Of a stretch of DNA of 64,000 nucleotides, positions 45,227 through 53,674 are shown piece after piece. The position numbers and the translations under genes are program-made. The stretch is from positions 19,054 through 83,053 of the forward strand of contig JAYFNT010000016.1 in NCBI GenBank assembly GCA_034933285.1, given 5' to 3'. Source of the DNA: RPRC01 sp034933285. GTDB taxonomy: Bacteria; Desulfobacterota; Desulfuromonadia; Geobacterales; Geobacteraceae. Positions within the stretch are counted from its first letter, which is position 1, and every line of letters starts with the position of its first letter. The notes under the pieces were generated by a model. It was not told the origin of the DNA. It was given only the letters and a program-made list of their open reading frames with translations, and made no database searches.

Positions 45227-47537
45227 CTGTCCCCCTGAACCGTTTGAGGTTGTACTTTTTGACACGCTTCTTGATTGACGCCTTTCCGCCATCCGTAGTG
45301 GCTGCTATCACATCTACAACATCGACGTCTTCTAGCACGCCTTCAAGCGGACTCGATCTAATGGTCATGAACTTGTCCCTGCTTGTGCAAACAATCACGT
45401 TCTGAGCGTCACCTAGCATCGGTATTGTTGCGTTGTGTGAGACAAGGATGATTTGCCGTGCTGCCTTGCACTGCTTGATTGCCTTGAGAAGACCTCTGTT
45501 GATGTAGGAAGTGGCAAGATTGTCCTCTGGCTGATCAATGATCAACGGAGCCGTATCCGTTGTGCATCCAAGTACGAGATCGAGTATCACCGATGTCTTC
45601 CAACCGGCACTTAGTTTATCGAAATCCTTCCCCTCGCTCGTGGTGATACGGTATTTTTTCTGATTCATCGCCTGGAATCGCGTTATCACCTCACGACGTA
45701 GATCCGCGAAGTTCGTGACTTTCGGCGCCTTCTTTCGGAATCCGCTGGACGACAAGGCTGAAGGAGTGATTGCCTCGAAGCTGGGGATCTGACTATCAGT
45801 TTTAAGGGCCTGGTTAAGAATTTCCAGAAACTTGCCGGGGCTGAGTTCGAATGCATTTTCGATGAAAAGCTTGTGCCCCATGGACTCGACTACTCTGGTA
45901 CTGCACTTGATAGAAAACTTTGCGATTCGATCACGTGACGTGTAAAATATTCTGTTGAATTTCAGGTAATTCCGAATCGCCCCCAGTAGTTGGCCAAACT
46001 GTTTACTCTTTGTCTTTGTTTCTCGATCCTCGAGGGTCTGTCGTTGATTGATCGCTTCAGCGTGCTTGAAGACGACCTGACGGATGACCTCCTCAAACAA
46101 AGCCGCCGACCGCGCAGCATCAAGTTCTGCCTTTAGTCTTTCGACGAGGGTCTTATCGTGGATGACGAGGGGATTTGCATCAAGGAACTTGTCGATCTCA
46201 TCTATCGCCTTCTTGTGTTTCGTGTATGTCGGCTCGGAATACTCAAACGTTTCCACAAGCGAGTCTGCTGGCTTCAGATACTTCAGAGGGTTGCGCTTAA
46301 TGAGCTTGGTCACAACAAGTCGGGACAGTACCGGGAGTGTTTTTAACTCGCCTTCAAGTGATTCAATCTTCTCTGCGGCTTCCACCATGTGGTTCAGACT
46401 CTCTGTCAGGTCTGCCAACCCAGATTCAATAGTAGCTCTCTCAACCTTGTCTCCAGGGAAGAGCCTCCGAAGCAGATCGATGTGGTCAATCGTGTTGTTG
46501 TGGTCTTTCTGATCGCACACTTTTACGATGTAGTTCTGCTCCAAGTAGTGCGGCACCTGAGCCGTGGGACAGTCAACTGATATCTGATCGACGCCGTATG
46601 CGAGGTAATTGCTGCCTTCGAAAGTGCCCAGGAGCTTCCGATACACCGAGTCGACGAATAGTGTTTTGCCACTTGACGACCCACCAATTACAACATTGAG
46701 TCCCGCCGTAAGAGCCGCGTCAACATGCAGGTAGTCATTGGATAGTGATACGTGCCGTATGAACTCGGCCCAAGTATCTGGTCGGGTTCCGTACACAAGT
46801 CGAGCCGACTCCGACAGTGACAAGCGTAGGCCATTGAAAGTCGGTGCCGCGAGCATCCACGTTGGTACGAAAGGCTCTGCATCCTGATTCTTCGATTCGG
46901 GATACTTAGCCGGATTGTAGTTATCGGTCGAGGTGATCAGGTTGACGAAGTCTGCGATTCCAAGGCGCCGAAAGTAGTCTTGCGTACTCTCCAAACCTGA
47001 GTTGCTACGAGCAGTGAACCCATCGAAATGGTTGTAATAGATGCTGCGCTCGATAGTGGTGTCGAACTGGACACCTTTTGGAATCGATTTGTCGAAGGTG
47101 GAATGCGACTGGCCGCCGTGGGGCAAGAGGACGAATTCGTATGCATCAAAGTGCTTTGCGATCTCTTCGATGGTCGGAATCGAGTCGGATGCGCAGACGC
47201 TCTTTTTGGGATACAGCGCGTCTAGAACCCTGTTTAATGCGTCGATGGTGTCTGCGGAGACCGGAGAGCGAAAGAAGATGTGGCAGTGGTAGGGCTGCTC
47301 CGCGCTGTAATTCCGGACATGCAGTTCGGCCCCCATCAGCAGATTGGGAAACAAGGACGCAGCGTTGAGGTAGGCCGCCTTGTTCATGGTGTTGTGATCA
47401 GTCAGCGAGATGAGAAACGCTGATCCTGCCGCGCATGCCCGTATTTTATCGTGCAGTGTGGCCACATCGTAGGAACGGTCAAGCTTGTCGGGATCCTTGG
47501 ATGTGTGGATATGGAGGTCTATATATACTGGTTTCAA
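45210..47537 (-). CDS. PHP-domain/SMC-like ATPase (Ppl/TrlF type), putative anti-phage protein
   Basis: The 775-residue protein starts with a PHP phosphoesterase domain: YIDLHIHTS (DxHxH), LTDHNT, GAELHV, LLPHGG and TSTDNY provide the metal ligands. An SMC/ABC-type ATPase follows: Walker A GGSSSGKT near residue 287, a coiled-coil middle, the signature LSAGWK near 643, Walker B LIIDQPEDNL near 665 and the H-loop VSHN. This layout matches the single-gene Ppl defence system (polymerase/histidinol-phosphatase-like) and TrlF-type ATPases. DNA or end sensing by the ATPase and nucleic-acid cleavage by PHP is inferred. It lies in an integron cassette. Confidence 0.85.
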   Translation of the reverse strand: MKPVYIDLHIHTSKDPDKLDRSYDVATLHDKIRACAAGSAFLISLTDHNTMNKAAYLNAASLFPNLLMGAELHVRNYSAEQPYHCHIFFRSPVSADTIDALNRVLDALYPKKSVCASDSIPTIEEIAKHFDAYEFVLLPHGGQSHSTFDKSIPKGVQFDTTIERSIYYNHFDGFTARSNSGLESTQDYFRRLGIADFVNLITSTDNYNPAKYPESKNQDAEPFVPTWMLAAPTFNGLRLSLSESARLVYGTRPDTWAEFIRHVSLSNDYLHVDAALTAGLNVVIGGSSSGKTLFVDSVYRKLLGTFEGSNYLAYGVDQISVDCPTAQVPHYLEQNYIVKVCDQKDHNNTIDHIDLLRRLFPGDKVERATIESGLADLTESLNHMVEAAEKIESLEGELKTLPVLSRLVVTKLIKRNPLKYLKPADSLVETFEYSEPTYTKHKKAIDEIDKFLDANPLVIHDKTLVERLKAELDAARSAALFEEVIRQVVFKHAEAINQRQTLEDRETKTKSKQFGQLLGAIRNYLKFNRIFYTSRDRIAKFSIKCSTRVVESMGHKLFIENAFELSPGKFLEILNQALKTDSQIPSFEAITPSALSSSGFRKKAPKVTNFADLRREVITRFQAMNQKKYRITTSEGKDFDKLSAGWKTSVILDLVLGCTTDTAPLIIDQPEDNLATSYINRGLLKAIKQCKAARQIILVSHNATIPMLGDAQNVIVCTSRDKFMTIRSSPLEGVLEDVDVVDVIAATTDGGKASIKKRVKKYNLKRFRGTDETRV

Positions 47538-47571
47538 GGGTTTCCACGCTCCTTTCTATTTAAGTCGATCT

Positions 47572-47631
47572 CCCTAACGGCTTGGGAGAACAGCGGCGGT
47601 TTCCAGGCCGCTGCTTCTTCCTGGGTTGAAC
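47572..47631 (-). other. attC-like site (site C), best match
   Basis: Minus strand: R'' GTTCAAC, then AGAA[G]CAGCGGC which pairs fully with GCCGCTGTTCT except for one unpaired G, a loop of about 10 bases, then R' GTTAGGG. The single extrahelical base in an otherwise perfect stem is the hallmark used by integron integrases to choose the bottom strand. It lies between the phosphatase and PHP-ATPase genes, which is where a cassette junction should be. Confidence 0.78.
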
Positions 47632-47692
47632 CCGCGCGTTTTCTTCAATTTTCACTTTTATCTTATATCAAGGGTTGCCCCCTCAAGTTGTC

Positions 47693-48259
47693 CTATGTCC
47701 ATTGCTTTTGTTTCTTGCGTATTATTGGCAACGTATACTTTAAAACATCACAATTGACCGGAGTCTTTACCTGAAATTCATCAAAAACACTTGTGTTTGT
47801 AAATAAACATCTGGCAGCCCTCAAAATATCACCATGGGTCACAATAAGAACATTCATCAGATTTCTCTCTTCAATATCCCTAATACAACTTGTAAGCCTT
47901 GCAAGTACATCATAGAAGCTTTCACAGCCAAGTGCCCTTGGCAAGATCTTGTCTTTATATACCTGATAGAAAACTCTGGAATGTTGCCCGTCAAGTCCTG
48001 AACGAAATTCTCCGAGCCGCTCATCAAATACTTGCGGTATATTTTTGTCTTGCAAGATAATATTAGCCGCTTCTTTTGTTCTGGGATATGGGGAAACAAA
48101 AGCACAATCAAAATCGATATCATTCAGCTTTTCTCGCAAAATATTTGCCTCAACGATTCCTCGTACTGTCAAGCCAATAGCTTTTTGAGGATTGTCATTA
48201 ATAACCCCGGCAATTGTATGTTCTGCTTGACCATGTCGAACAAAATAGTAAGTGGTCAT
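47693..48259 (-). CDS. Histidine phosphatase-family protein (cassette gene)
   Basis: A 188-residue protein with the RHG motif FVRHGQAEHT (phosphohistidine), R in SPYPRTKEAAN, E in LGEFRSG and a second His in IVTHGDILRAA. These are the four catalytic residues of the phosphoglycerate-mutase-like superfamily. Substrate unknown; SixA-like, cobalamin or sugar-phosphate roles are possible. AGGAG lies before ATG 48259. Base composition is lower in GC than its surroundings, as expected for a cassette gene. Confidence 0.82.
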   Translation of the reverse strand: MTTYYFVRHGQAEHTIAGVINDNPQKAIGLTVRGIVEANILREKLNDIDFDCAFVSPYPRTKEAANIILQDKNIPQVFDERLGEFRSGLDGQHSRVFYQVYKDKILPRALGCESFYDVLARLTSCIRDIEERNLMNVLIVTHGDILRAARCLFTNTSVFDEFQVKTPVNCDVLKYTLPIIRKKQKQWT

Positions 48260-48283
48260 TCAAAATCTCCTTACCATAAAATA

Positions 48284-48317
48284 GCTCATCGTTTTTCTCC
48301 GCCGCTGCTTGTTAGGC
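48284..48317 (-). other. Degenerate attC-like site (site B)
   Basis: GCCTAAC (48317-48311) is a perfect R'' box containing the stop TAA of the upstream gene; AAGCAGCGGCGG follows as an L'' arm, then the central loop and L' arm appear deleted, ending GATGAGC, one base off GTTRRRY. A decayed or deleted attC is the simplest reading. Confidence 0.45.
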
Positions 48318-48698
48318 CTTCGAAAAATACTTATCTGCAACTTTATCTATCGCATACGCTTCTAACGATTCCAGTCTCTTGTTTATCTTCGAAAGATCTT
48401 CTTTCCGAATAAGAAAGATTCTTGTTTCATCAAGCCGCAGTGTACGGTCGTATCCACGGAGGTCAACTATAGCTAAAAGGTCATATATTTTCATTTTTCC
48501 AGGTAATTTTGGGAATGTATCCGTGGCTGTTGTCTTTACTTGAATAAGTCTGATCTGCCGTCCTTTCAATGCTACTAGATCATTACCAGAATCTTTAATT
48601 GGTGGCGCTGCTTGTATGTTATATTGAAGCAACCTCAACTGTACCAACAACTCGCCTATCGTCCCAATTTTCATCTTTTCATCGATTGGGTTTGCCAT
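48312..48698 (-). CDS. PD-(D/E)XK-like endonuclease-fold protein (cassette gene)
   Basis: A 128-residue protein: KIGTIGELLVQLRLLQYNI, then KDSGNDLVALKGRQIRLIQV and KTT. The pattern G..GE-x(n)-D-L-x(n)-(Q)VK matches the catalytic core of small PD-(D/E)XK nucleases of the restriction or homing type. It might be a defence nuclease or a lone resolvase-like enzyme. Its stop codon falls inside an attC-like R'' box. A weak GGAG precedes the start. Confidence 0.68.
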   Translation of the reverse strand: MANPIDEKMKIGTIGELLVQLRLLQYNIQAAPPIKDSGNDLVALKGRQIRLIQVKTTATDTFPKLPGKMKIYDLLAIVDLRGYDRTLRLDETRIFLIRKEDLSKINKRLESLEAYAIDKVADKYFSKA

Positions 48699-48715
48699 GT
48701 AATTTATCTCCTAAG

Positions 48716-48769
48716 GTTCAACGATTCGGCGGGTCTGCCAGGCTCTCGTCAGCACCCGTAAAGTTATAC
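48716..48769 (-). other. attC-like site (site A)
   Basis: Minus strand: GTATAAC, then CGGGT[G]CTG pairing with CAGACCCG except for one extra G, a 12-base loop, and R' GTTGAAC (fits GTTRRRY). Length 54. A short frame upstream (MQFRLIGTSSEKKSEV) ends with its TAA inside the first box, suggesting the tail of an earlier cassette. Confidence 0.65.
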
Positions 48770-48870
48770 CTCGCTTTTCTTTTCGCTGGATGTGCCAATT
48801 AGGCGAAATTGCATAAAGTCATCACCTCTCCTTATGGCCACAAACACCGCTCTTTAGATTATCCCTCGCA

Positions 48871-48909
48871 GAAATAAAAAACCCCTATCCTCATGCCGAA
48901 GATAGGGGT
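48871..48909 (-). terminator. Terminator after the second GEMM-like aptamer
   Basis: CCCCTATC and GGATAGGGG pair over TTCGGCATGA, followed on the minus strand by TTTTTTATTTC. It is a strong intrinsic terminator placed like the one at 39954-39991 and probably serves as the switch platform. Confidence 0.75.
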
Positions 48910-48929
48910 CTGGTGACTAGGGTATTTCC

Positions 48930-48998
48930 TTCGGCGGCCAGGCTATCCTTGCAGGACCCTTGGCTCTGCGCCCCCGGATCTCTCCGGGTTTGCTCTTT
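48930..48998 (-). promoter_or_regulatory. Diverged GEMM-I riboswitch upstream of the cassette array
   Basis: On the minus strand: GAGCAAACC, stem CCGGA/TCCGG with a GAGA tetraloop, core GGGCGCAGAGCC (consensus GGACGCAAAGCC with two A-to-G changes), stem TCCT/AGGA and the closing AGCCTGGCCGCC. Architecture and the A at position 20 match the aptamer at 39865-39938. The two core changes touch conserved ligand-pocket bases, so affinity or ligand may have changed, or it may be decaying. The next genes on this strand are the integron-type cassettes. Confidence 0.65.
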
Positions 48999-49217
48999 TC
49001 GGAAAATACTTCTTGGATATTTCAAGTAATCGGATTTGTATCGGGTTTCAACAATTAATTAATACTGCGAGATCCGCCGATAGTCAACTTTTCTAATGAT
49101 TCGTTCCTTGTCCTCTCCCTCACCCTCTTTCAGCGCCCCAAAAAGAAAGGGACGCCCATATTCCGGTATGCCCCTTCCCATAAAAACCCTTCACAGGTCA
49201 AATATGAAAGCCGTTTT

Positions 49218-49694
49218 TCAGCCTTTTTTCTTTGATACCTTTTTCGCAGACGGATTCTTCGCTTTCAGCTTCTCCGCTCTTACCGCTCTCGCCTTGGCAA
49301 GGTTATCAGCCAGTCCCCTATCCAACGCCGTTTGCCTTCTTTTCTCCGAAAAGTTTTTTGCAGTCAGTGATTGAGTTGCAGGGATATTAAACTGCTTCCT
49401 ATATTCCCGGGGTGAAATGCCGTGCACTTGGTTGAGATGTCGGGCCAGTGTTTTCATCCCGCCTTTACCGCAGATCATGCAATAAACCTGGTCCGCCTGG
49501 AAAGCCTTCCTCAAGGTCATAACCGGCGCCTTTTTCTCCTCAGCTGCCTCAGGCGTCGCGCCGGCCGTTTCCAATTGCTGAAGAGCAGCATAAACTTTCT
49601 GGATCTCCTGCAAAATTTCTTCTGTCGTCATCACCGTAACAGATGCGTGTGATGAAACAATGCTTGCTGCCAGTTCTACGAGTGTATTTGGCAT
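49218..49694 (-). CDS. MucR/Ros-family zinc-finger regulator, copy 3 (intact)
   Basis: A 158-residue protein starting MPNTLVELAASIVSSHASV, with a helical N-terminal part (EILQEIQKVYAALQQLETAG), a Cys2His2 finger CMICGKGGMKTLARHLNQVH and a basic tail of Ala-Lys repeats ending VSKKKG. MucR/Ros proteins bind AT-rich DNA, silencing foreign or surface genes and sometimes acting as H-NS-like proteins. AAGGAGAG lies before ATG 49694. It is the only full-length copy in the window and lies 220 bases upstream of the riboswitch, on the same strand. Confidence 0.87.
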   Translation of the reverse strand: MPNTLVELAASIVSSHASVTVMTTEEILQEIQKVYAALQQLETAGATPEAAEEKKAPVMTLRKAFQADQVYCMICGKGGMKTLARHLNQVHGISPREYRKQFNIPATQSLTAKNFSEKRRQTALDRGLADNLAKARAVRAEKLKAKNPSAKKVSKKKG

Positions 49695-49812
49695 AAATCT
49701 CTCCTTGATATTTTAAAATGCTCAGATATTTTGGGCCACAGGACTATAGTACCTGCAGCTTAAGGTACAATGAAATAAATATCAGACATACAATCATTTG
49801 AAAATTATTTAT

Positions 49813-49929
49813 TTAATATATTACGCGAGACTCCAATCCTAGTTCCAAGCATGCCTCGTAGATATTTCTGCGTGCCTGGCAGAAAAAATCATCGGTAAGC
49901 TTGTCCTGTAGCAGTTGCGTCCGATTCAT
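49813..49929 (-). CDS. Short ORF with strong ribosome binding site, 38 residues
   Basis: ATG 49929 follows GGGAGGGCAACC; the frame reads MNRTQLLQDKLTDDFFCQAR then RNIYEACLELGLESRVIY. It may be a small protein or the start of a degraded gene. No family recognised. The rest of 49695-50302 shows only the terminator at 50107-50145. Confidence 0.35.
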   Translation of the reverse strand: MNRTQLLQDKLTDDFFCQARRNIYEACLELGLESRVIY

Positions 49930-50106
49930 GGTTGCCCTCCCGTGCATACCATGAACCGGACAAACCTTGTGCTACAAGTCCGGACAGTTTATTTGCTTCT
50001 GACATTCCGGATGAAAACTGTTTACAAAGCAGTATTATTGAGATATATTCCGCAAAAAATGATGGCGATGGAGTTCGCCATAACCGCTTCAACCGTGAAG
50101 CTGATG

Positions 50107-50145
50107 ACTCCTACCTTTTGAAATCAAAGGTAGGAGTTTTTTTTT
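50107..50145 (+). terminator. Strong intrinsic terminator
   Basis: ACTCCTACCTTT (50107-50118) pairs perfectly with AAAGGTAGGAGT (50126-50137), followed by a run of eight or more T. It ends plus-strand transcription before the XRE-cupin gene; the upstream transcript is unidentified. Confidence 0.75.
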
Positions 50146-50302
50146 AACCGGTGTTTCTGGGGTTGCATTGATCCTGCGGATCGCCGCCGCGGAAGAGGAG
50201 AGGATTCAGCGAACGCGGCTGGTACTTTGTTACTGGCAGCATGTGTCAGCTTCACTTTCTTTCGTTGGATAGGTCCGACCTTCGATGATGTGGGGGATCC
50301 AG

Positions 50303-50866
50303 ATGATAAAATACAAGATCGGCAAGAAACTTAAGGGCCTGCGCCTGTCCAGGAGGCTTGCACTGCGGGAGGTTGCCGAGGGGACCGGCTTCTCTCAAGG
50401 ACTGATCTCGCACATTGAAAACAACGTTGTTTCGCCACCCATAGCCACGCTTTCAAGAATTCTGAAGTTTTTTGATGTAAAGATAGACATGTTCTTCACG
50501 GAGATTGAGGAAGAGAGCAGGTATGAAATTGTGCGGAAACACGAACGGAAGGAGATCCCCATGGTCATCTCTCCAACCGGGACCAGCCAGGGATACTCAC
50601 ATGTTTCCCTAGCCATTCGAAAGCAGGGCAGGAAAATGAAACCGATCATCCTCGCTTTGCACGACACCGCCTCCGAATATGCGATCTACGGTCACGATGG
50701 GGAGAAATTTCTATTCATCCTGGCCGGAACTGCGGTAATCTGCCTGGATGAACAACATATCACCCTTGAGGAAGGGGACAGCATCTACTTTGATTCGACC
50801 ATAAAGTACCGATTGCTTGCCAATCACGGTTCGGAAGTAAAGATCCTTTCCGTGGAGGCTCTGTAA
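50303..50866 (+). CDS. XRE-family regulator with cupin domain
   Basis: A 187-residue protein: an N-terminal helix-turn-helix (LSRRLALREVAEGTGFSQGL, then ISHIENNVVSPPIATLSRIL) and a C-terminal cupin barrel (EKFLFILAGTAVICLDEQHI, LEEGDSIYFDS). Such proteins sense small molecules through the cupin and regulate amine, amino-acid or stress genes, often those next door. Here the neighbours are pseudogene fragments, so its target is unclear. ATG 50303 is chosen over 50285 as the start MIKYKIGKKLK with GGGGGA before it. Confidence 0.87.
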   Translation: MIKYKIGKKLKGLRLSRRLALREVAEGTGFSQGLISHIENNVVSPPIATLSRILKFFDVKIDMFFTEIEEESRYEIVRKHERKEIPMVISPTGTSQGYSHVSLAIRKQGRKMKPIILALHDTASEYAIYGHDGEKFLFILAGTAVICLDEQHITLEEGDSIYFDSTIKYRLLANHGSEVKILSVEAL

Positions 50867-51006
50867 AAATAACCGGCGTCGGAAGTGTACCCGCAACTGT
50901 CGGGATTAAGAGGTTGCCAAAATGGCAGGATCCATGGATGAGATCGTAATGAGGGGAAAAAGGATACCTCAAGAGAAAAAACAGATTGAAACAAGCCATT
51001 GAAGAG

Positions 51007-51191
51007 TCAGGCGCCTGCTCCACCAACCTCCTCCAACTCCTCCCAGAGCGAATATGCCGTTTCCAGCCTGCTTTCCAGTTCCTGAAGCCGGGCAGTGAGC
51101 TGTGCGACCTCAGCTCCGGCGGTACGGTAGTATTCCGGGTTCCCCAGCTTCCGGTAGATGTCCTCCAGCTTATTCTCCAGTTTCTGTCTTC
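51007..51191 (-). pseudogene. ABC-F ATPase C-terminal fragment
   Basis: The frame reads QKLENKLEDIYRKLGNPEYY then LTARLQELESRLETAYSLWE and ends GGAGA, the coiled-coil tail of Uup/YdiF-type ABC-F proteins. Both ATPase domains are missing. It is debris next to the recombinase fragment. Confidence 0.65.
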
Positions 51192-51199
51192 ATAGATGT

Positions 51200-51484
51200 T
51201 CACAGCAGCTTCTCGTCGGTGATGATCAATTCCGTTGCCGCCAGCCGCACTTGTTCGGCGGTCTCCTTAGCCGCCTTTGCAATTCGATACACCGACGCCA
51301 CCCCTATTCCCACCTTCTCAGCCACGGCCATTTTCGTCAGCCCATCAGCCAATAACAGGAGAACCTCATCGCTCTTTGCCCTGGCCGTCGGCTTCCGTCC
51401 CTTGAACTTACCCTGTGCCTTCGCAATACGGATCCCCTCCGCCTGTCGCTCCAGCATCATCTCCCGCTCAAACTCGGCAACTGG
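51200..51484 (-). pseudogene. Serine recombinase C-terminal fragment
   Basis: Starts inside the catalytic domain (EFEREMMLERQAEGIRIAKA) and continues through GKFKGRKPTARAKSDEVLLL to a helix-turn-helix KMAVAEKVGIGVASVYRIAK and an acidic end. The N-terminal catalytic Ser region is absent. It overlaps the fragment at 9637-9790 in the EFEREMMLERQAEGI part, so both come from the same kind of resolvase. Confidence 0.75.
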
Positions 51485-51722
51485 GGGTAACTACAGAAAA
51501 CGAATAGCAGAGTACAACAAGAAATAATATCCCAGCAAATTCGGTCAGTTAAGTTAACATATTGCCAGTTTATGTCCCACAATTCCAAAAGAGCGGCCGC
51601 ATAACTCATTGTATATATTAGATATTGATAACTCTAAAGCGCTTTAAAAACCCAATTCTGCATTGCTCCCTTATTCATGGCTTGATTCTAACATGATTCC
51701 GCCCGGAAAAATTTCCAGCCAC

Positions 51723-53546
51723 TCACATCACAGACATCACCTTCCTGCTTGCCCATGCTTCACTGTAGCGCCCATGCCAGTTCAGCAGTTCTTCGTGACT
51801 CCCTGATTCAATGATCCTCCCGCCCCCCATTACGTGAATGACGTCAGCTTGCATTGTTGTCGTAAGCCGATGGCTTATGATGAGAACGGTACATCCTTCG
51901 GCGAGGGTCCGGAATCGAGAAAACCACTTGGCTTCGGACCAGATGTCAAGCATGCTTGTCGGTTCATCGAGGATAATCAACTGCGCGTGCCTCAGAAAGG
52001 CCCTGGCAAGTCCTACCCGTTGCCACTCCCCTGCACTCAGCTCTGCTCCACCGAACCATTTACCAAGAACTGTTTCAAAACCATCGGGCAGCCGTTTGAT
52101 GAGATCATAGGCACCGGCGGCTCTTGCCGCAGCTTCGATATCCGCTCTGGTCGGATCACCGGCAATATTGCCATGAGCGATGTTATCTGATGCGGGAACA
52201 TGGTACCGCATCGGTTCCTGGAAGAGTACCGTAATGTGCTTACGCCATTCCACTTGGCGCATATCCCGGATATCACGTCCGTCGACCGTGATACGACCTT
52301 TATCCGGATCATAAAACCGGCAAATCAGTTTGATAAGAGTAGATTTCCCCTCGCCGTTTTCACCGACGAGGGCGGCTATTTCTCCAGCCTTGAGGGTTAG
52401 GTTGAATCCCTGAAGAATAAACCGGTCACTCTCTGGATAGCGAAACTCTACCTGTTCAAACCGGACTTCTTCCTTCAGGAGAGGCACGGGAAGAGGGTTC
52501 GGAGGATCACAAACCTTGGGGACGGTGTTCAACAACTCGAAGAGGTTTTCCAGAAACAGCACGTTCTCATAGATCTGTCCGGTATTACGCAATAGGTTCG
52601 ACATAAGCCGTTGCCCCTGTCCGAAGGCCTGGTAGAAGAGCACGATGTCACCAACATTTGCCAATCCGGCAATTGTCCGTGAGATCATCCAGAGCAGAGC
52701 AATGGCAGTCGTCAAGAGAGCCAGTGTTCCTGCTCCGAGTTCGGTAAGAAGCCGCCCTTTTTCCAGTGCGATTTTCTCTTCCCTCAGACTTGAACGCAAG
52801 CGCTGATAAGACGAGCGATAATGAGCACCCAGATCGAAAAACCGAAGTTCCTGGGCCGCTTCACGCATGGTGAGCAGCCAGTCAAAATATTCGCATCGCC
52901 GCTCTTCAATGGTATTCTGACGCCGCCATGAGTTGAGTCGAGCAGCGTAACGGACGGTAACCCACAGGGCCGGAACGGTTCCCGCGACAAGCAGGAGGGG
53001 TATCCAAGGGGAATAAGCAAAGAGCAGCATAGCCATACCGGCAAGGGTAAGGGTGTGTTGGCAAAGACTGCCCATTCCTTCGAGGAGAGCTAGCGGACGG
53101 CTCATTGCATCCATCCGTGCCCGGTGCAGCCGGTCATAATACGCGGGGGAATCGTAAAGGCTCAGATCCACTGCCGTTGCCTGGACGTGGATTAATCCAG
53201 CCATGTAGTCCTGGATACGTTGGCTCTGGATTGTACGCACCCATTGGCCGGCACTCTGCAGAACTTGTTCAATGATCAGCAGAACACCAAGAATAACGAC
53301 CGGGACAATAATCACCCGGTTGTTTATCAGGGAATAGATGCTGTTTTGGCTGGCAACGCTCACCAGGGAGTTAACAACATTCCTCGTCATAAAGACAATG
53401 GCAATCGGCAATGCTCCCTGTATAAGCAATAGAACAAGCCACGCCACCATCCAAATTCCCGATGCCCGCCAGACGAGGTGCAGTGTATTCGGAATATAGG
53501 GCGCTTGCTGACGCAAGCGGGTGATTTTCGACAGAAGTTTATTCAT
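51723..53546 (-). CDS. ABC transporter, fused permease/ATPase (RiPP exporter)
   Basis: A 607-residue half-transporter: about six transmembrane helices, then the ATPase with Walker A GENGEGKST, signature LSAGEWQRVGLARAFLRHAQ, Walker B LIILDEPT and H-loop IISHR. It has no N-terminal C39 peptidase domain, so processing must be done by another enzyme, probably the S26-type peptidase upstream. Last gene of the radical SAM operon, it should export the modified peptide, working as a homodimer. The frame opens at a GTG (53570), but ATG 53546 is preferred. 128 bases separate it from the third radical SAM gene. Confidence 0.88.
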   Translation of the reverse strand: MNKLLSKITRLRQQAPYIPNTLHLVWRASGIWMVAWLVLLLIQGALPIAIVFMTRNVVNSLVSVASQNSIYSLINNRVIIVPVVILGVLLIIEQVLQSAGQWVRTIQSQRIQDYMAGLIHVQATAVDLSLYDSPAYYDRLHRARMDAMSRPLALLEGMGSLCQHTLTLAGMAMLLFAYSPWIPLLLVAGTVPALWVTVRYAARLNSWRRQNTIEERRCEYFDWLLTMREAAQELRFFDLGAHYRSSYQRLRSSLREEKIALEKGRLLTELGAGTLALLTTAIALLWMISRTIAGLANVGDIVLFYQAFGQGQRLMSNLLRNTGQIYENVLFLENLFELLNTVPKVCDPPNPLPVPLLKEEVRFEQVEFRYPESDRFILQGFNLTLKAGEIAALVGENGEGKSTLIKLICRFYDPDKGRITVDGRDIRDMRQVEWRKHITVLFQEPMRYHVPASDNIAHGNIAGDPTRADIEAAARAAGAYDLIKRLPDGFETVLGKWFGGAELSAGEWQRVGLARAFLRHAQLIILDEPTSMLDIWSEAKWFSRFRTLAEGCTVLIISHRLTTTMQADVIHVMGGGRIIESGSHEELLNWHGRYSEAWASRKVMSVM

Positions 53547-53674
53547 GGTAAGCTGGCCTTTTCCGGACACTGTTCGGTCATTAAGGCAAAAATGTCGTTG
53601 CCGATCTGCGCGGTTAGTGATTCCTGGCCTTGGATCACATGGTTATCGTATCTGAACCAATCCGCCAGGAGCGA

